Shown: piece by piece, positions 1-8,621 of the stretch
How positions within the stretch are numbered: position 1 is the stretch's first letter
How the letters are laid out: every line of letters begins with the position of its first letter
NCBI RefSeq assembly: GCF_002224125.1
Contig: NZ_NCSM01000022.1
Span: forward strand, 329,979 to 393,978
Length of the DNA stretch: 64,000 nucleotides
Source of the DNA: Streptomyces sp. NBS 14/10
Lineage (GTDB): Bacteria; Actinomycetota; Actinomycetes; Streptomycetales; Streptomycetaceae
Direction: 5' to 3'
Notes under the pieces: generated by a model
Database searches by the model: none
The model's input: only the letters and a program-made list of their open reading frames with translations
Told to the model about the DNA's origin: nothing
Position numbers and translations under genes: made by a program

Positions 1-374
1 AGTTCGGGGTCGTCGGCGAGGTCGGCGACGAGGGCGGGCAGGACCCGGCGTCCGACGGGTTCGGCGAACGCCTCACTCAGCGTGGTGATGCCCTCGATCA
101 GGTCGCAGTGCGTGCAGCCGGTGTCGGGCGTGGGGGAGGTCCCCGCGGCGCCGGCCAGCGCGTGGACGACGAGGTGCTGCTTGGAGCGCCAGCGTCGGCG
201 CAGCGCGGGCTTGCTGGTGTGGGCCCGGCCGGCGACGGCGTCCATGGTCAGGCCCGAGTACCCCGTCTCCCGTAGCAGCTCAAGCACGGCCTTCGGGACC
301 GCGGCGTCGATGCGTTCGTCGCGGGGCCTGCCCTGGGACGGGCGTTCCTGAACATCGTGAGCGGGCTTGGTCAT
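1..374 (-). CDS. TetR-family transcriptional regulator (C-terminus outside window)
   Basis: A 124-residue N-terminal part is visible on the minus strand from an ATG at 374; the gene runs off the left edge. Residues about 20-66 look like a TetR DNA-binding domain: a helix starting DERIDAAV, then GYSGLTMDAVAGRA, then TSKPALRRRWRSK as recognition helix and linker. It is divergent from an MFS exporter, with only about 60 bases between the two starts and a palindrome in the middle. That layout is typical of a local repressor of a drug exporter. The ligand cannot be read from the visible part. Confidence 0.8.
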   Translation of the reverse strand, partial: MTKPAHDVQERPSQGRPRDERIDAAVPKAVLELLRETGYSGLTMDAVAGRAHTSKPALRRRWRSKQHLVVHALAGAAGTSPTPDTGCTHCDLIEGITTLSEAFAEPVGRRVLPALVADLADDPE

Positions 375-392
375 GGCGACAGTATATATTTA

Positions 393-409
393 CGTTCCGA
401 TTCGGAACG
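393..409. promoter_or_regulatory. Palindromic operator between tetR and MFS gene
   Basis: A perfect palindrome, CGTTCCGA-T-TCGGAACG, lies in the divergent gap and is flanked by AT-rich TATATT (385-390) and AATATA (411-416). The symmetry and position suit binding of the adjacent TetR-type dimer, which could repress both directions. The AT-rich flanks may carry -10 elements. Binding is inferred. Confidence 0.6.
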
Positions 410-435
410 GAATATAAGTGAGAGGTGGTCGTGCT

Positions 436-1857
436 GTGACCTCCCGGACCGAGATCCCGGCCACGGGGACGGGTGAAAGTGTCTTCGCCCGGCCCCACAG
501 GGCCCTGACCTGCGGGGTGATCCTCAGTGTCGGCCTGGTGGCCTTCGAATCCCTGGGCATCGCCACCGTCCTGCCCGAGATCGCCGGTGCGCTCGGCGGC
601 CTCGACTCCTACGGGTGGGGGCTGTCCACGCTGATGCTTGCCAACATCGTCGGCACCGTGGCCGCTGGCCGCTCCGCCGACCGGACAGGCGTCCGGCGCC
701 CCCTGCTGCTGGGGCTGGTGGTCTTCACCATGGGATGTCTGCTCGCGGGTGCGGCGGGCAACTGGCCGCTGTTCCTCGCCGGCCGGGCCGCCCAGGGCCT
801 GGGCGTCGGCGCCATCATGGGCATGGCGTACACGGTGGTCGGGCTGGCGTACCCGGAGCGGCTGCGGGCGCGGATGTTCGCTCTGCTGTCCTCCGCCTGG
901 ACGGTGCCGTCTCTCGTCGGGCCCACCCTCGCCGCCTGGATCGCTGATGTGGCGGACTGGCGAGGTGTCTTCCTGCTCATGCTGCCTCTGACCGCCGCCG
1001 CCACCGTGCTTGTGCTCCCGGCCATCCGCCGCTTCGGCCGCCCCAACGCCCCCGACGCCGCCCAGGACGGACCCTGGTGGCAGGGGCCCGTCGCCGCGAG
1101 TTGCGCCCTGACGGCCGCAACCGCCGTCCTTCTGTGGGCGCTGTCCCTCCGCAGTCTGCTCCTGCTGGTGGTCCTCGCACTGGCAGGTCTGGCCGTGGCA
1201 CTGGCGGCGCTGCGCCGGATCACCCCGCCCGGGACGCTGTCACTGCGTCCAGGCGTGGGCGCGGGCATCGTGGTGCGGGGGCTGTTGTGCGGCGTGTACT
1301 TCGGCAGCGAGGCGTTCATCCCGCTGGGTCTGACCGAACTGCGTCACCTCAGCCCCACCCAGGCGGGCCTCGGCCTGTCCGCGGGTGCGCTGGCCTGGGT
1401 CGCGGGATCCGCGCTCCAGGCCCGGCAGGATGCGAGGACCGCCGAGGACGGAAGGGGGCGCGGGCGTGTCCAGGGCGTGGCGCTTGGCTGTGCGGTCCTG
1501 CTCGCGGGTGTGCTGATCACGGCCCTGGCCATGCTGCTCCCGGCCGTGCCCGCCCTGCTGGCCGTCGTCGGCTGGGCCGTCGGAGGCCTCGGCATGGGTG
1601 TGGCGTTCAACGCGGCCACCACGGACACCATGGAACAGGCAGCCTCCGGTCAGGAGGGGGCGGTCAGCGCCGGGCTCCAGCTGGCCCAGACCCTGTCCAC
1701 CGCTGTGATCAGCGGTGCGGGTGGTGCGGTCATCGCGATCGCGCATGCCCACGGCTCGACCACCCGGGCCGCGCTGCTGTGCGTGTTCGCCGTCACCGGT
1801 GTGCTTGCCACCCTCGGCGTCCTTGCCTCCCGCAGGCTGCGCCCGCGTACCGCATGA
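436..1857 (+). CDS. MFS transporter, probable drug exporter
   Basis: A 473-residue protein with about 12 hydrophobic segments. The loop after the second segment reads GRSADRTGVRRPLL, the MFS motif A. GTG at 436 is preferred over the upstream GTG at 418 because AGAGG (421-425) sits at normal spacing before it. Divergence from a TetR regulator suggests proton-coupled efflux of a small toxic compound, but the substrate is unknown. Its TGA overlaps an ATG (ATGA at 1854) in the frame of the next transporter, so the two are probably cotranscribed. Confidence 0.8.
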   Translation: MTSRTEIPATGTGESVFARPHRALTCGVILSVGLVAFESLGIATVLPEIAGALGGLDSYGWGLSTLMLANIVGTVAAGRSADRTGVRRPLLLGLVVFTMGCLLAGAAGNWPLFLAGRAAQGLGVGAIMGMAYTVVGLAYPERLRARMFALLSSAWTVPSLVGPTLAAWIADVADWRGVFLLMLPLTAAATVLVLPAIRRFGRPNAPDAAQDGPWWQGPVAASCALTAATAVLLWALSLRSLLLLVVLALAGLAVALAALRRITPPGTLSLRPGVGAGIVVRGLLCGVYFGSEAFIPLGLTELRHLSPTQAGLGLSAGALAWVAGSALQARQDARTAEDGRGRGRVQGVALGCAVLLAGVLITALAMLLPAVPALLAVVGWAVGGLGMGVAFNAATTDTMEQAASGQEGAVSAGLQLAQTLSTAVISGAGGAVIAIAHAHGSTTRAALLCVFAVTGVLATLGVLASRRLRPRTA

Positions 1858-1940
1858 CCGAGAGCCGACCTCTCCGCCGGGGGCCCTCCCACCGCGGTGC
1901 CCCCGGCGGTAGCCGTCCACGCCCCGGAACGGAGCCCGCC

Positions 1941-3203
1941 GTGTCATCCAACCCCCCTGTATCTCCTGGTACTTATCCCGCAGCCGCTGCCCCGCAGGAG
2001 CGGACGGCGGCGGCCAGGTCCCTCGGCAGCCCCCTGCTGCTGACGGCTCTGGCGCTGCTCGCGCTCAACCTCCGCGCTCCGCTCACCGCCGTCGCCCCGT
2101 TGCTCACACCGCTCCGCGACGACATGGGGCTCGGCGGCGCTGCGGTGGGTGTCCTCACCTCGCTACCCGTGCTGTGCCTGGGACTCTTCGCGTTCGTCGC
2201 CCCGCGGCTCGAACGCCGCTGGTCCGGCCGTACCTTGCTGGCCTTCTCGCTCCTCGTCCTCACCGTGGGCGGACTCGTCCGGACCGGCTCCTCGCCCGCC
2301 GCGCTGTTCACGGGAACCGTGCTCGTCGCGGCGCCGATAGGGATCGCCAACGTCCTGATCCCGGGCCTGATCAAGCACCGGTACCCACAGTCCGTGCCGC
2401 GCGTGTCCGCGTTCTACTCCGGCGCGCTCACCTTCGGTGCGGCGGGCGGCTCCGCGATTGCCGTTCCGCTCGCCCAGGGCACCGGGTCGCCTTGGCGGCT
2501 GCCGCTGTTGCTCCTCGTCGTACCGCTCGCGCTGGTCACGGTCGTGGTGGTCCTCCTCGCCCTCGACCGGGAACCGCCCGGCCGGACCTCGAAGACCGCG
2601 ACCGAGGGTGGCGCTCAGCGGATACGGCTGTGGCGGAGCCGTCTGGCCCGGCAAGTGACCGTCTTCTTCGGTGCCCAGTCGCTCCTGTCGTACACCGTGT
2701 TCGGCTGGCTGCCGACCATCTGGCAGGACCGCGGCTCGAGCGCGGCCTCTGCGGGACTCGCGCTGTCCCTGTGCAACGCCGTGGGCGTGCTGGGCGCCTG
2801 GCTGCAGGCCGTCTCCGGACGGCGCCTCGCGGACCAGCGGGCGGCCGGGGTGGCGGTTGCCTGCCTGACCGGGACGGGGCTCGTCGGCGTGGTCGTGGGG
2901 CCGACGGACCTGCTATGGCCGTCCGCCGCCGTCCTCGGGCTCGGCCTCGGCGCCGGATTCGCCCTCGCGCTCAGTCTGTTCGCCCTGCGCTCCCCGGACG
3001 CTCCGACGACCGCGGCCCTGTCGGCCATGGGCCAGGGCGTCGGCTATCTGATCGGTGTCATCGGCCCTCTGGGCGCGGGAGCGCTGCACGACGTCACCGG
3101 AACCTGGGCCTGGCCCCTGGCCGTCCTGCTGACCGCCTGCGCCGTACAGGCCCTCGCCGGCCTCGCCGCCGGCAGGGCCCGTACGCTCACCGCGCCGAAA
3201 TAA
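1941..3203 (+). CDS. MFS transporter of the CynX/NimT type
   Basis: About 420 residues with 12 hydrophobic helices. The first reads LLLTALALLALNLRAPLTAV, resembling the NLRxxxTAVxPLL pattern of the CynX/NimT (cyanate/nitroimidazole-type) MFS group. GTG at 1941 has GGAG (1931-1934) upstream. ATG at 1854, overlapping the previous stop as ATGA, is in frame and would add 29 Pro/Arg-rich residues; either start is possible. It follows the first transporter directly and probably shares its promoter. The substrate is unknown; two different exporters under one TetR gene suggest a detoxification unit. Confidence 0.75.
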   Translation: MSSNPPVSPGTYPAAAAPQERTAAARSLGSPLLLTALALLALNLRAPLTAVAPLLTPLRDDMGLGGAAVGVLTSLPVLCLGLFAFVAPRLERRWSGRTLLAFSLLVLTVGGLVRTGSSPAALFTGTVLVAAPIGIANVLIPGLIKHRYPQSVPRVSAFYSGALTFGAAGGSAIAVPLAQGTGSPWRLPLLLLVVPLALVTVVVVLLALDREPPGRTSKTATEGGAQRIRLWRSRLARQVTVFFGAQSLLSYTVFGWLPTIWQDRGSSAASAGLALSLCNAVGVLGAWLQAVSGRRLADQRAAGVAVACLTGTGLVGVVVGPTDLLWPSAAVLGLGLGAGFALALSLFALRSPDAPTTAALSAMGQGVGYLIGVIGPLGAGALHDVTGTWAWPLAVLLTACAVQALAGLAAGRARTLTAPK

Positions 3204-3248
3204 CCCCTTCGTTCACCGGCCTGCGGCCAAACTCCTCTGACCCGAGCC

Positions 3249-4289
3249 CTACGCCCCGCGTCCGGGCCGGCCGGCGACCGCGAAGGTCGAGTCGCGGACC
3301 ACGAGCTCCGGCTGAAGCACGATGCGCCGGTGTCGGTGTGCGTCGGCGTCCTCCCCCGTCTCCTCGATCAGCAGCTCCGCCGCCGTACGGCCCATCCGGA
3401 ACGCCGGCTGCCGTACGGACGTCAGCGGCACCGCGGCCGCCGCCGCGAACTCGATGTCGTCGTAGCCCACCAGCGCCACCTCCCCCGGCACCGACACCCC
3501 GGCCGCGAAGAGCGCCTGCAGCACCCCGAGCGCCAGCAGGTCGTTGGCGCAGAAGACGGCGGTCGGCCGCGGCGACATGCCCAGCAGCCGCGCCCCCGCG
3601 TCCCGCCCCGCCGCCACATCCAGCCGCTCGGCCTCGATATGGACCAGGTCGCCGGGCGACATGTTCTCCTCGGCGAGCGCGCTGAGCAGGCCCTTGCGCC
3701 GGTCCTGGCACTGCGGCAGATGCATCGGGCCGCTGATGTAGACCAGCGCGCGGTGCCCCTGGGCGATCAGATGGCGGCCGGCGAGGGCGCCGCCCTCGAT
3801 GTCGTCCACGGACACCGAGCAGCCCTCGGCCTCCGGCATCTCACGGTCCACGAAGACGTACGGGATGTCGTGGCGCCGGAAGCCCAGCAGATTGCGCCCG
3901 GTCGCGTCGGCCGGGGTCACCAGCACGCCGCGCACCCGGTGCTCGGCGAACAGCGAGAGGTAGTCGGCCTCCTCGTCGGGGCTCTGCGCGCTGTTGCACA
4001 CCATCACCCCGAGCCCCGCCTCACGCGCCGCCCGCTCCGCGCCACTGGCCACATCCACGAAGAACGGATTCGCCATGTCCAGCACCAGCAGCGAAATGAT
4101 CCGACTGCGACCGGCCCGCAGCTGACGCGCCGACTCGCTGCGCACATACCCCAGCCGCTCGATCGCGGCGTGCACCCGGTCGCGGGTGGCCTCGGCGACC
4201 ATGTCCGGCCGGTTGATCACGTTGGAGACCGTACCGACGGACACGCCGGCCTGCCGCGCGACGTCCTTGATCCCTACCATGCGTCCCAC
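3249..4289 (-). CDS. LacI-family transcriptional regulator (copy 1)
   Basis: 346 residues. The N-terminus is a LacI helix-turn-helix (IKDVARQAGVSVGTVSNVINRP, from residue 7), then a hinge (ARQLRAGRSRIISLLVLDMANPFF) and a sugar-binding periplasmic-type domain to the C-terminus. ATG at 4289 or 4280 could start. It lies just downstream of the GH28 gene on the same strand and is a close paralogue of the LacI gene at 6095-7117, with long stretches of identical DNA and no indels over most of the length. The likely role is repression of rhamnogalacturonan/rhamnose genes with a sugar as inducer. Confidence 0.88.
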   Translation of the reverse strand: MGRMVGIKDVARQAGVSVGTVSNVINRPDMVAEATRDRVHAAIERLGYVRSESARQLRAGRSRIISLLVLDMANPFFVDVASGAERAAREAGLGVMVCNSAQSPDEEADYLSLFAEHRVRGVLVTPADATGRNLLGFRRHDIPYVFVDREMPEAEGCSVSVDDIEGGALAGRHLIAQGHRALVYISGPMHLPQCQDRRKGLLSALAEENMSPGDLVHIEAERLDVAAGRDAGARLLGMSPRPTAVFCANDLLALGVLQALFAAGVSVPGEVALVGYDDIEFAAAAAVPLTSVRQPAFRMGRTAAELLIEETGEDADAHRHRRIVLQPELVVRDSTFAVAGRPGRGA

Positions 4290-4420
4290 GACCCTCGACC
4301 GCCCGCCTTCCCGCGGCCGGTGGAGGCCGCGGGACCCATGCTATGGCGTCCGGGGCGGGTTCCTTCCGCACCCTGGGGCAGGTCTCCCGTACGGGCGGTC
4401 CCTCCCGCGGGCAGCCACCC

Positions 4421-5935
4421 TTACGGGCAGGTCTCCGTGGACCCGCTCGCGTTCACCCGCAACGCACCGCCCGAGGTGTTGGCGCTGTCGCTCACGCAGT
4501 AGCCGTTGACGCTCTGGAACATGACGTCGGCTGGGCTGTCGTCGCCGCGCTCCGCCGTGAAGTGGTTGAACTTCAGGCCGCTGGCGGCGTTGGCGATGAC
4601 CGCCGGGCGGCCGTCGTCGCCGGCGAACCGTACCGAGCTGTCGGTGAAGGTGATGCGGTCCGCGTTGTGGAGGTACCAGCCGAAGGCCGGGCGGGTGCCG
4701 ATGCTCTTCGGGTTGTAGTCCTTGGCGTCATTGCTGGGCACGCCGGTGGACATGGTGCCGTTGCCGCCGGGGACGGTCAGGTTGACGTTGTTGAAGGTGA
4801 TGTCGCTGATGTGGTTCGAGCCCGACTCTCCCCACAGGGTGGGGCTGAAGGAGGGGCTGTTGCCGGTCCCGGTGATGTCGTCGAAGGTGACGTTGCTGAT
4901 GTGTCCGACGCCCGGGTTGTTGCCGCAGCGCTTTCTGGTCCCGATCTTCATCATGACGGGCGAGTGGACCCCGGTCATGGTGATGTCGCGGTAGTGGACG
5001 TCCGAGATGTTGGACCCGTCCATGGACACCATGCCGAGGCCGGACTTGTCCGCGCCGTTGATGGTGATGCCCTGGAAGTCGTAGTCGGTGAAGTCGCCGC
5101 AGGTCTCGGAGCCGAACATCAGGGCGTTGCAGCACTTCGCGGACAACTTGCTGTCCCGCACCTTCACATGGCCGTTGGCGAGCTTGGCGCCGAGGGCGTA
5201 GTCGCTCTTGAAGACGAGCGCGTCGTCGTTGGCGGCGATATTGGCGCCTGTGACGGTGACATTGGTGGTGCTGATGATGTTCCAGCCGTCGCGGTCGCTC
5301 GCGGTGTCGATGGTGAGGTGGTCGGAGGTCACGTTGTCGCAGCCGTTGATGAGGGCCGCGAAGTGGCCGCCGCGCCGCAGGGTGACCCCGCTGAGGGTCA
5401 GGTCCTTGCAGCGGGTCAGCGAGATGATCTTGTCGGCCTCGCCGGAGTCGGGGTTGCCGGTGATGAGGTTTCCGGCGCCGTCGATGGTGCCGGAGCCGGT
5501 GAAGCCGATGTTGGTGAGCTTGTCGCCGTAGAACATCGCGTTGTGGAAGTGGCTGTGCCCGTAGTCCTGGTAGTCGTCGTTCGGGTTGGACTCGGGCTTG
5601 TCGTAGGTGTCCGCGCTGGAGCCCTGGATGGTGGCGCCGGAGTCCAGCTGGAGGGTCACATTGCTCTTGAGGTGCACCGTGTTCTTGGACTTGTACTGCC
5701 CGGACGGAAACTCCACGGTTCCGCCACCGGCGGCGTTGGCCGCGTTGATGGCCTTCTCGATCGCGCCGGTGTCGTTCGTCGACCCGTCGGCCTTCGCCCC
5801 GTAGTCCATGACGTCGAAGGTGGCGGCGGCGCGCCCGGCGGTGGCCGGGGCGGCCGGGGCGGCCAGCGTGGGCGCCTGGGCCACTCCGAAGACGATGGCG
5901 AGCGCGGACACCGCTAATGCGGCGATTCTCTTCAC
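4421..5935 (-). CDS. Secreted GH28 glycoside hydrolase (polygalacturonase/rhamnogalacturonase type)
   Basis: 504 residues from GTG 5935, chosen because GAAGGAGAG lies just upstream and a signal peptide follows (VKRIAALAVSALAIVFG, then an Ala/Pro stretch). The mature part begins FDVMDYGAKADGSTNDTGAI, the usual opening of right-handed beta-helix pectinases. Repeated NVT/ITG strands follow, with GH28-like motifs DRDGWNI, ANDDALVFKS and MKIGTRKR; the usual GHG is replaced by FGSETCG. It should cut pectic polymers outside the cell. The rhamnose neighbours suggest rhamnogalacturonan as substrate. Codon 7 is TTA (5915-5917), so translation may depend on the bldA tRNA. Confidence 0.82.
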   Translation of the reverse strand: MKRIAALAVSALAIVFGVAQAPTLAAPAAPATAGRAAATFDVMDYGAKADGSTNDTGAIEKAINAANAAGGGTVEFPSGQYKSKNTVHLKSNVTLQLDSGATIQGSSADTYDKPESNPNDDYQDYGHSHFHNAMFYGDKLTNIGFTGSGTIDGAGNLITGNPDSGEADKIISLTRCKDLTLSGVTLRRGGHFAALINGCDNVTSDHLTIDTASDRDGWNIISTTNVTVTGANIAANDDALVFKSDYALGAKLANGHVKVRDSKLSAKCCNALMFGSETCGDFTDYDFQGITINGADKSGLGMVSMDGSNISDVHYRDITMTGVHSPVMMKIGTRKRCGNNPGVGHISNVTFDDITGTGNSPSFSPTLWGESGSNHISDITFNNVNLTVPGGNGTMSTGVPSNDAKDYNPKSIGTRPAFGWYLHNADRITFTDSSVRFAGDDGRPAVIANAASGLKFNHFTAERGDDSPADVMFQSVNGYCVSDSANTSGGALRVNASGSTETCP

Positions 5936-5967
5936 CTTTCTCTCTCCTTCGCGTATCGGTCTTGGCA

Positions 5968-6050
5968 GATCCGATGTATCCGAAGGTCGAGCCGTGATCT
6001 CTGCTATCCAATGGGCCATGGAGGGCTACACCGTGCGGATAGATCGGATC
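5968..6050. promoter_or_regulatory. Inverted repeat arms upstream of the GH28 gene
   Basis: GATCCGATGTATCC (5968-5981) and GGATAGATCGGATC (6037-6050) are inverted copies matching at 13 of 14 bases, 55 bases apart, in the GH28 promoter region. The layout would suit two operator half-sites bridged by a loop, or two copies of one operator. Which regulator binds is unknown; the flanking LacI proteins are candidates. Confidence 0.45.
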
Positions 6051-6094
6051 TCTCAGTCGGGAATGTAACAGGCACAGAAGAGCTGTCAATGGGC

Positions 6095-7117
6095 TCAGCG
6101 CAGCCGCGCCAGGCTCGATCCGCGGACCACGAGCTCGGGCTGGAGCACGATCCGCTGATGCCGGTGGGCGCCTGCCGCCTCCCCCGTCTCCTCGATCAGC
6201 AGCTCCGCCGCCGTACGCCCCATCCGGAACGCGGGCTGCCGTACGGACGTCAGCGGCACCGCGGCCGCCGCCGCGAACTCGATGTCGTCGTAGCCCACCA
6301 GCGCCACATCCCCCGGCACCGACACCCCCGCCCCGTACAGCGCCTGCAACACCCCCAGCGCCAAAAGGTCGTTGGCGCAGAAGACGGCCGTAGGCCGCGG
6401 CGACATGCCCAGCAGCCGCGCCCCCGCGTCCCGCCCCGCCGCCACATCCAGCCGCTCGACCTCGACATGGCGCAGCGCGTCATCGTCCAGGCCCGCCTCG
6501 CGCAGGGCGCGCACCGCGCCGGTGCGGCGGTCGTGGCACTGGGCCAGCTGCATGGGGCCGCTGACATAGGCGATGGAGCGGTGGCCCTGGTCGAGGAGGT
6601 GGCGGGCGGCCAGTGTGCCGCCGGTGACATCGTCGACCGAGACCGAGCAGCCCTCCGCGCTGGGCACCACCCGGTCGACGAAGACGAACGGGATGCCGTG
6701 GCGGCGGAACGACTCCAGGTTGCGCCCGCTGATATCGGCGGGGGTGACCAGGACGCCGCGTACCCGCTGCTCGGAGAAGAGCGCCAGATACTCGGCCTCC
6801 TCCTCGGGGCTCTGCGCGCTGTTGCACACCATCACCCCGAGCCCCGCCTCACGCGCCGCCCGCTCCGCGCCACTGGCCACATCCACGAAGAACGGATTCG
6901 CCATGTCCAGCACCAGCAGCGAAATGATCCGGCTACGACCCGCCCGCAACTGCCGCGCCGACTCGCTGCGCACATACCCCAGCCGCTCGATGGTGGCGAG
7001 CACCCGGGCCCGGGTCTCCTCCGACACCGACTCCGGACGGTTGATGACGTTGGAGACCGTACCGACGGAGACCCCGGCCTGGCGGGCCACCTCCTTGATG
7101 CCCACCGGCCGTGCCAT
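6095..7117 (-). CDS. LacI-family transcriptional regulator (copy 2), probable rhamnose regulator
   Basis: 340 residues with a LacI HTH (VGIKEVARQAGVSVGTVSNV) followed by a sugar-binding domain. The ATG at 7117 overlaps the stop of the upstream isomerase gene by one base (TGATG), so this is the last gene of the leftward rhamnose operon. It is nearly a twin of the LacI gene at 3249-4289; the two align at a constant offset of 2828 bases. As operon member it is the best candidate for the regulator binding the operator-like sites at 13704-13940. Autoregulation is inferred from the operon position. Confidence 0.88.
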   Translation of the reverse strand: MARPVGIKEVARQAGVSVGTVSNVINRPESVSEETRARVLATIERLGYVRSESARQLRAGRSRIISLLVLDMANPFFVDVASGAERAAREAGLGVMVCNSAQSPEEEAEYLALFSEQRVRGVLVTPADISGRNLESFRRHGIPFVFVDRVVPSAEGCSVSVDDVTGGTLAARHLLDQGHRSIAYVSGPMQLAQCHDRRTGAVRALREAGLDDDALRHVEVERLDVAAGRDAGARLLGMSPRPTAVFCANDLLALGVLQALYGAGVSVPGDVALVGYDDIEFAAAAAVPLTSVRQPAFRMGRTAAELLIEETGEAAGAHRHQRIVLQPELVVRGSSLARLR

Positions 7118-8541
7118 CAAGCCGCGACTTCCACAAGCTCCAGGCCGGTGAGGTCGGCGAGGGCACGCAGCTCGGGCAGCAGCCGGCCGGTGGCCAGCGC
7201 CCAGTGGTGGGCGACCCCGCTCGCGCTCCAGGCGTCGGTCCACTCCCCCGGGTCGCAGCCGAAGTCGACGCGGGAGGTGGTGTTGCCGATCTTCAGCAGC
7301 GGGCCGCCGACCACCTCGCCCTCGGAGGCGACGATCTTGTAGCGGCCGTCCCGGGTCTGGCCGAGCCCGACGAGGGTGACCGGGCCGTGCCGCACATCGA
7401 ACTCGACCGACACCCCCCAGCCGCGTTTGCCGTGGTAGACACCGAGTCCGCGCAGCAGCGGCCTGCGCTCGCTGATGGCGAGGTGGCCGGGCCCGTCGTG
7501 GCCCATCTCGACCACCGCGTCCCGGAAGTTGAGCGCCTGCAGCTCCGTGAAGGAGCCGCCCGCGCCGAAACGGTCGCAGATCAGCATGGCCAGCGAGGTG
7601 CGCAGCTCGTACTCGCCGGCCGCCGGAACGCCGCGCGCGGTGAGCAGCGACGAGCCGAGGATCATGCCCGCGCCCAGTTTCTCGTGGATCTCGCCGTCCA
7701 GGCCCCGGTGGTAGTACGCGAGCGAGTCCAGGTCGAAGTCGGCCACCAGCCGGTCCAGGCCGACGGACACCCGCGCCGCCCAGGCCAGATCCTCCTCGAC
7801 GACGGAGTCGGCGAGCTCGAACACCTCACGGGTCTCGGCCAGCTTCGCCGCCACCTCGTCGTCCTTGACCTGCTCGACCCGCACCCGCAGATCGTCGAAC
7901 TCCAGGACCTCGACATGGCCGCCGAGGTTGCCGGTGACCATGGTGAGGTCGGTGGACACGTCGTACATCCCCGGGTAGAGGTGCCCCATCAGCCCGTGGC
8001 GGCCGTGGCGCAGCACGGACCGCACCCCGGCGGCCCGGATCCAGCGGCCGATACGGTCCCAGGCCCGCTGGTCCTCCAGATATCCGGACACCGAGCGGAA
8101 GGGGACACCGACCCGCTCGAAGGCGTTCGCCATCTCGGGCAGCGGACACGCGCCGCAGTAGGCGAGCCAGGCGCCGGTGTCGAACGACGCGTGGTCCATG
8201 GCCTCGGTGGGCTGGAGGTTGATCAGCAGCACGGGGGCGCCGCTGCGCTGGGCGATGGGCACCAGCATGGTGGCGGTCATATAGGTGGTGAGAAAGCCGA
8301 CGATCAGGTCGCAGTCCGCCGCGCGAAGCTTCTCGGCGGCCACCGCGCCCTCCTGGGCGTCGGAGATGAAGCCCACATCGACGACCTCGGCGTCGAACTC
8401 CCGCATACGCTCGGTCACCCGGGCCGCGGAGCGGCGCAGTTGCGGCAGCAGATCGGGGAACTGGGGCCAGTACGCCCCGAGTCCGCCCGCGACCAGCCCG
8501 ATCTTCGGTTTGCGGGCGACGGCGGGGAGACGTTCGGACAT
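7117..8541 (-). CDS. L-fucose/L-arabinose isomerase-family protein
   Basis: 474 residues from ATG 8541 (AGAGAG upstream). It begins KPKIGLVAGGLGAYWPQFPDL, an opening typical of the FucI/AraA fold, and keeps family-like stretches such as DLIVGFLTTYMTATMLVPIAQ, LINLQPTEAM and YYHRGLDGEIHEKL. It lies between rhaM and the LacI gene of the rhamnose operon, yet a complete rhamnose isomerase is present at 13978. It may isomerise another sugar released with rhamnose, such as L-arabinose or L-fucose, or may have another role. The exact substrate cannot be read from the sequence. Confidence 0.75.
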   Translation of the reverse strand: MSERLPAVARKPKIGLVAGGLGAYWPQFPDLLPQLRRSAARVTERMREFDAEVVDVGFISDAQEGAVAAEKLRAADCDLIVGFLTTYMTATMLVPIAQRSGAPVLLINLQPTEAMDHASFDTGAWLAYCGACPLPEMANAFERVGVPFRSVSGYLEDQRAWDRIGRWIRAAGVRSVLRHGRHGLMGHLYPGMYDVSTDLTMVTGNLGGHVEVLEFDDLRVRVEQVKDDEVAAKLAETREVFELADSVVEEDLAWAARVSVGLDRLVADFDLDSLAYYHRGLDGEIHEKLGAGMILGSSLLTARGVPAAGEYELRTSLAMLICDRFGAGGSFTELQALNFRDAVVEMGHDGPGHLAISERRPLLRGLGVYHGKRGWGVSVEFDVRHGPVTLVGLGQTRDGRYKIVASEGEVVGGPLLKIGNTTSRVDFGCDPGEWTDAWSASGVAHHWALATGRLLPELRALADLTGLELVEVAA

Positions 8542-8621
8542 GGCGGCTCTCTCATCTCTCTGGCTGGTATCTGGCTGGGGAGACGGGGCGGGGTGTTTCC
8601 CCGCCCCGCCCCGTCCCATGG

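Noticed and set aside
4343..5917. A 524-residue open frame on the plus strand opposite the GH28 gene
   Set aside because: It is a Val/Gly/Asp-rich translation of the complement in high-GC DNA; the minus-strand frame has a signal peptide and pectinase motifs.
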